Source: Chrysomallon squamiferum (taxonomy: Eukaryota; Mollusca; Gastropoda; Neomphalida; Peltospiridae). Taken from it: DNA of 64,000 nucleotides. Under the pieces are notes generated by a model. It saw nothing but the letters and a program-made list of their open reading frames with translations, did not search any database and was not told the DNA's origin. This document shows, piece by piece, positions 62,960 to 64,000 of the stretch; position 1 is the stretch's first letter, and every line of letters begins with the position of its first letter. Both the position numbers and the translations under genes were made by a program. The stretch spans positions 3,003,386 to 3,067,385 of the forward strand of contig CM022671.1 of assembly GCA_012295275.1 (NCBI GenBank), given 5' to 3'.

Positions 62960-64000
62960 ATGACATCAACTGACTTGAGACAACCAGGAAAACCACAGGA
63001 TGCAGATACTGGCTGTGACTATATATCTCTCTGCTGGGATAAACCACAAGACGATGAGGAGATCAGTTATTATGAAATCAAAATGAAGCTTGTTTCTGAA
63101 ACAGCATGGTCAAAAATTCCACACATTACTAATAACAATTCTACTTGTACGACAATATCTGATCTTGCAAAGGACACTGCATATGAGTTCAAAGTTCGAG
63201 CACACTTTGAAGAAGAGGCTGGTCCCTTTAGTGAGAATAGTGATCTTATTGTAACGAAATCAGTAATTACAACATCACCTGACTTGAGAAAACCAGGAAA
63301 ACCACAGGATGCAGATACTGGCTGTGACTATATATCTCTCTGCTGGGATAAACCACAAGACGACGAGGAGATAGGTTATTATGAAATAAAAATGAAGCTC
63401 GTTTCTGAAACAGCATGGTCAAAAATTCCACACATTACTAATAACAATTCTACTTGTACGACAATATCTGATCTTGCAAAGGACACTGCATATGAGTTCA
63501 AAGTTCGAGCACACTTTGAAGAAGAGGCTGGTCCCTTTAGTGAGAATAGTGATCTTATTGTAACGAAATCAGTAATTACAACATCACCTGACTTGAGAAA
63601 ACCAGGAAAACCAGTGGAAACAGATATTGGCTGTGACTATATATCTCTCTGCTGGGATAAACCACAAGACGACGAGGAGATAGGTTATTATGAAATAAAA
63701 ATGAAGCTCGTTTCTGAAACAGCATGGTCAAAAATTCCACACATTACTAATAACAATTCTACTTGTACGACAATATCTGATCTTGCAAAGGACACTGCAT
63801 ATGAGTTCAAAGTTCGAGCACACTTTGAAGAAGAGGCTGGTCCCTTTAGTGAGAATAGTGATCTTATTGTAACGAAATCAGTAATTACAACATCACCTGA
63901 CTTGAGAAAACCAGGAAAACCAGTGGAAACAGATATTGGCTGTGACTATATATCTCTCTGCTGGGATAAACCACAAGACGACGAGGAGATAGGTTATTAT
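62960..64000 (+). CDS. FN3-repeat protein of the FN3/P-loop family, 3'-partial (first 347 aa)
   Basis: It is open from ATG 62,960 to the window end with no stop. The protein starts MTSTDLRQPGKPQDADTG and consists of FN3 domains of 103 residues each. Each has the usual marks: a proline-rich linker (DLRKPGKP), a B-strand Trp (SLCWDKP), YYEIKMK, and the late L-x-x-x-T-x-Y-x-F-K-V-x-A motif (DLAKDTAYEFKVRA). Three full units and part of a fourth are present in a single exon. A broken paralogue (6.8 kb) and a relative (2-1099) show the family continuing into a P-loop domain and a Cys cluster, so the same is expected beyond the window. The start is uncertain: upstream bases (GATCCTGTTGTAACAAAATC) are still repeat-like and in frame back to a TAG at 62,922-62,924, so a spliced upstream exon is possible. 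There is no signal peptide; it is probably intracellular. Confidence 0.8.
   Translation, partial: MTSTDLRQPGKPQDADTGCDYISLCWDKPQDDEEISYYEIKMKLVSETAWSKIPHITNNNSTCTTISDLAKDTAYEFKVRAHFEEEAGPFSENSDLIVTKSVITTSPDLRKPGKPQDADTGCDYISLCWDKPQDDEEIGYYEIKMKLVSETAWSKIPHITNNNSTCTTISDLAKDTAYEFKVRAHFEEEAGPFSENSDLIVTKSVITTSPDLRKPGKPVETDIGCDYISLCWDKPQDDEEIGYYEIKMKLVSETAWSKIPHITNNNSTCTTISDLAKDTAYEFKVRAHFEEEAGPFSENSDLIVTKSVITTSPDLRKPGKPVETDIGCDYISLCWDKPQDDEEIGYY
62972..64000 (+). repeat. 309-bp coding tandem repeat (FN3 array)
   Basis: Units begin at 62,972, 63,281, 63,590 and 63,899, each exactly 309 bp and beginning GACTTGAGA. Units 1 and 2 read CCACAGGATGCAGATACTGG, while units 3 and 4 read CCAGTGGAAACAGATATTGG. 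Otherwise they are almost identical, including third codon positions. Confidence 0.97.

Overview
The window is animal nuclear DNA: very AT-rich, with spliced genes, short introns (mostly 0.2-0.9 kb), many microsatellites and decayed DNA transposons. The main gene is recognisably FANCD2. The other family combines FN3 domains with an AIG1-like P-loop domain, which fits an invertebrate, most likely a mollusc. The mollusc call is an inference, not a proof. All exon limits were read by eye from splice sites, reading phase and remembered FANCD2 family sequence, so they may be off by a few bases.

Layout. (1) 2-1099 (+) is the 3' end of an FN3/P-loop GTPase-like gene with an eight-cysteine cluster. 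(2) 6.8-8.9 kb (+) is a broken paralogue of it (FN3 piece, Walker A exon, C-terminal piece). (3) 12.35-35.8 kb (-) is FANCD2, 38 recognisable coding exons from the start codon to the acidic C-terminus. (4) A 200-N gap lies at 37,980-38,179. (5) 38.18-47.5 kb (-) is a second copy of FANCD2 exons 1-14. The 12 kb on the left of the gap (25,821-37,979) and the 11 kb on its right (38,180-49,484) are the same sequence in the same order. The simplest reading is two overlapping or allelic contigs placed end to end, not two genes. (6) 48.5-51.6 kb is a 1.5-1.6 kb tandem duplication of upstream DNA. (7) 52.5-61.1 kb is accessory DNA with a MULE-like transposase remnant, a pogo/Tigger-like fragment, two long GA tracts and a 2.4-3.1 kb segmental tandem duplication. 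Each copy of that duplication carries a TATA box and a conserved splice donor. (8) 62,960-64,000 (+) is the 5' part of a second FN3/P-loop family gene: at least 3.3 almost identical 309-bp FN3 units in one open exon, running off the window.

How it fits together. FANCD2 is a housekeeping DNA crosslink-repair gene. It is flanked on both sides by members of a young, duplicating FN3/P-loop/cysteine-cluster family with the look of a lineage-specific, perhaps immune, GTPase family. This is the best candidate here for something poorly described. The FANCD2 copy attached to the 3' exons has an in-frame TAA, an in-frame TGA, several homopolymer frameshifts and a damaged exon 13. The segment that should carry the monoubiquitinated lysine cannot be found. 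Some of these defects look like consensus errors, because both copies are out of frame at the same T-run in opposite directions. The rest need checking against reads.
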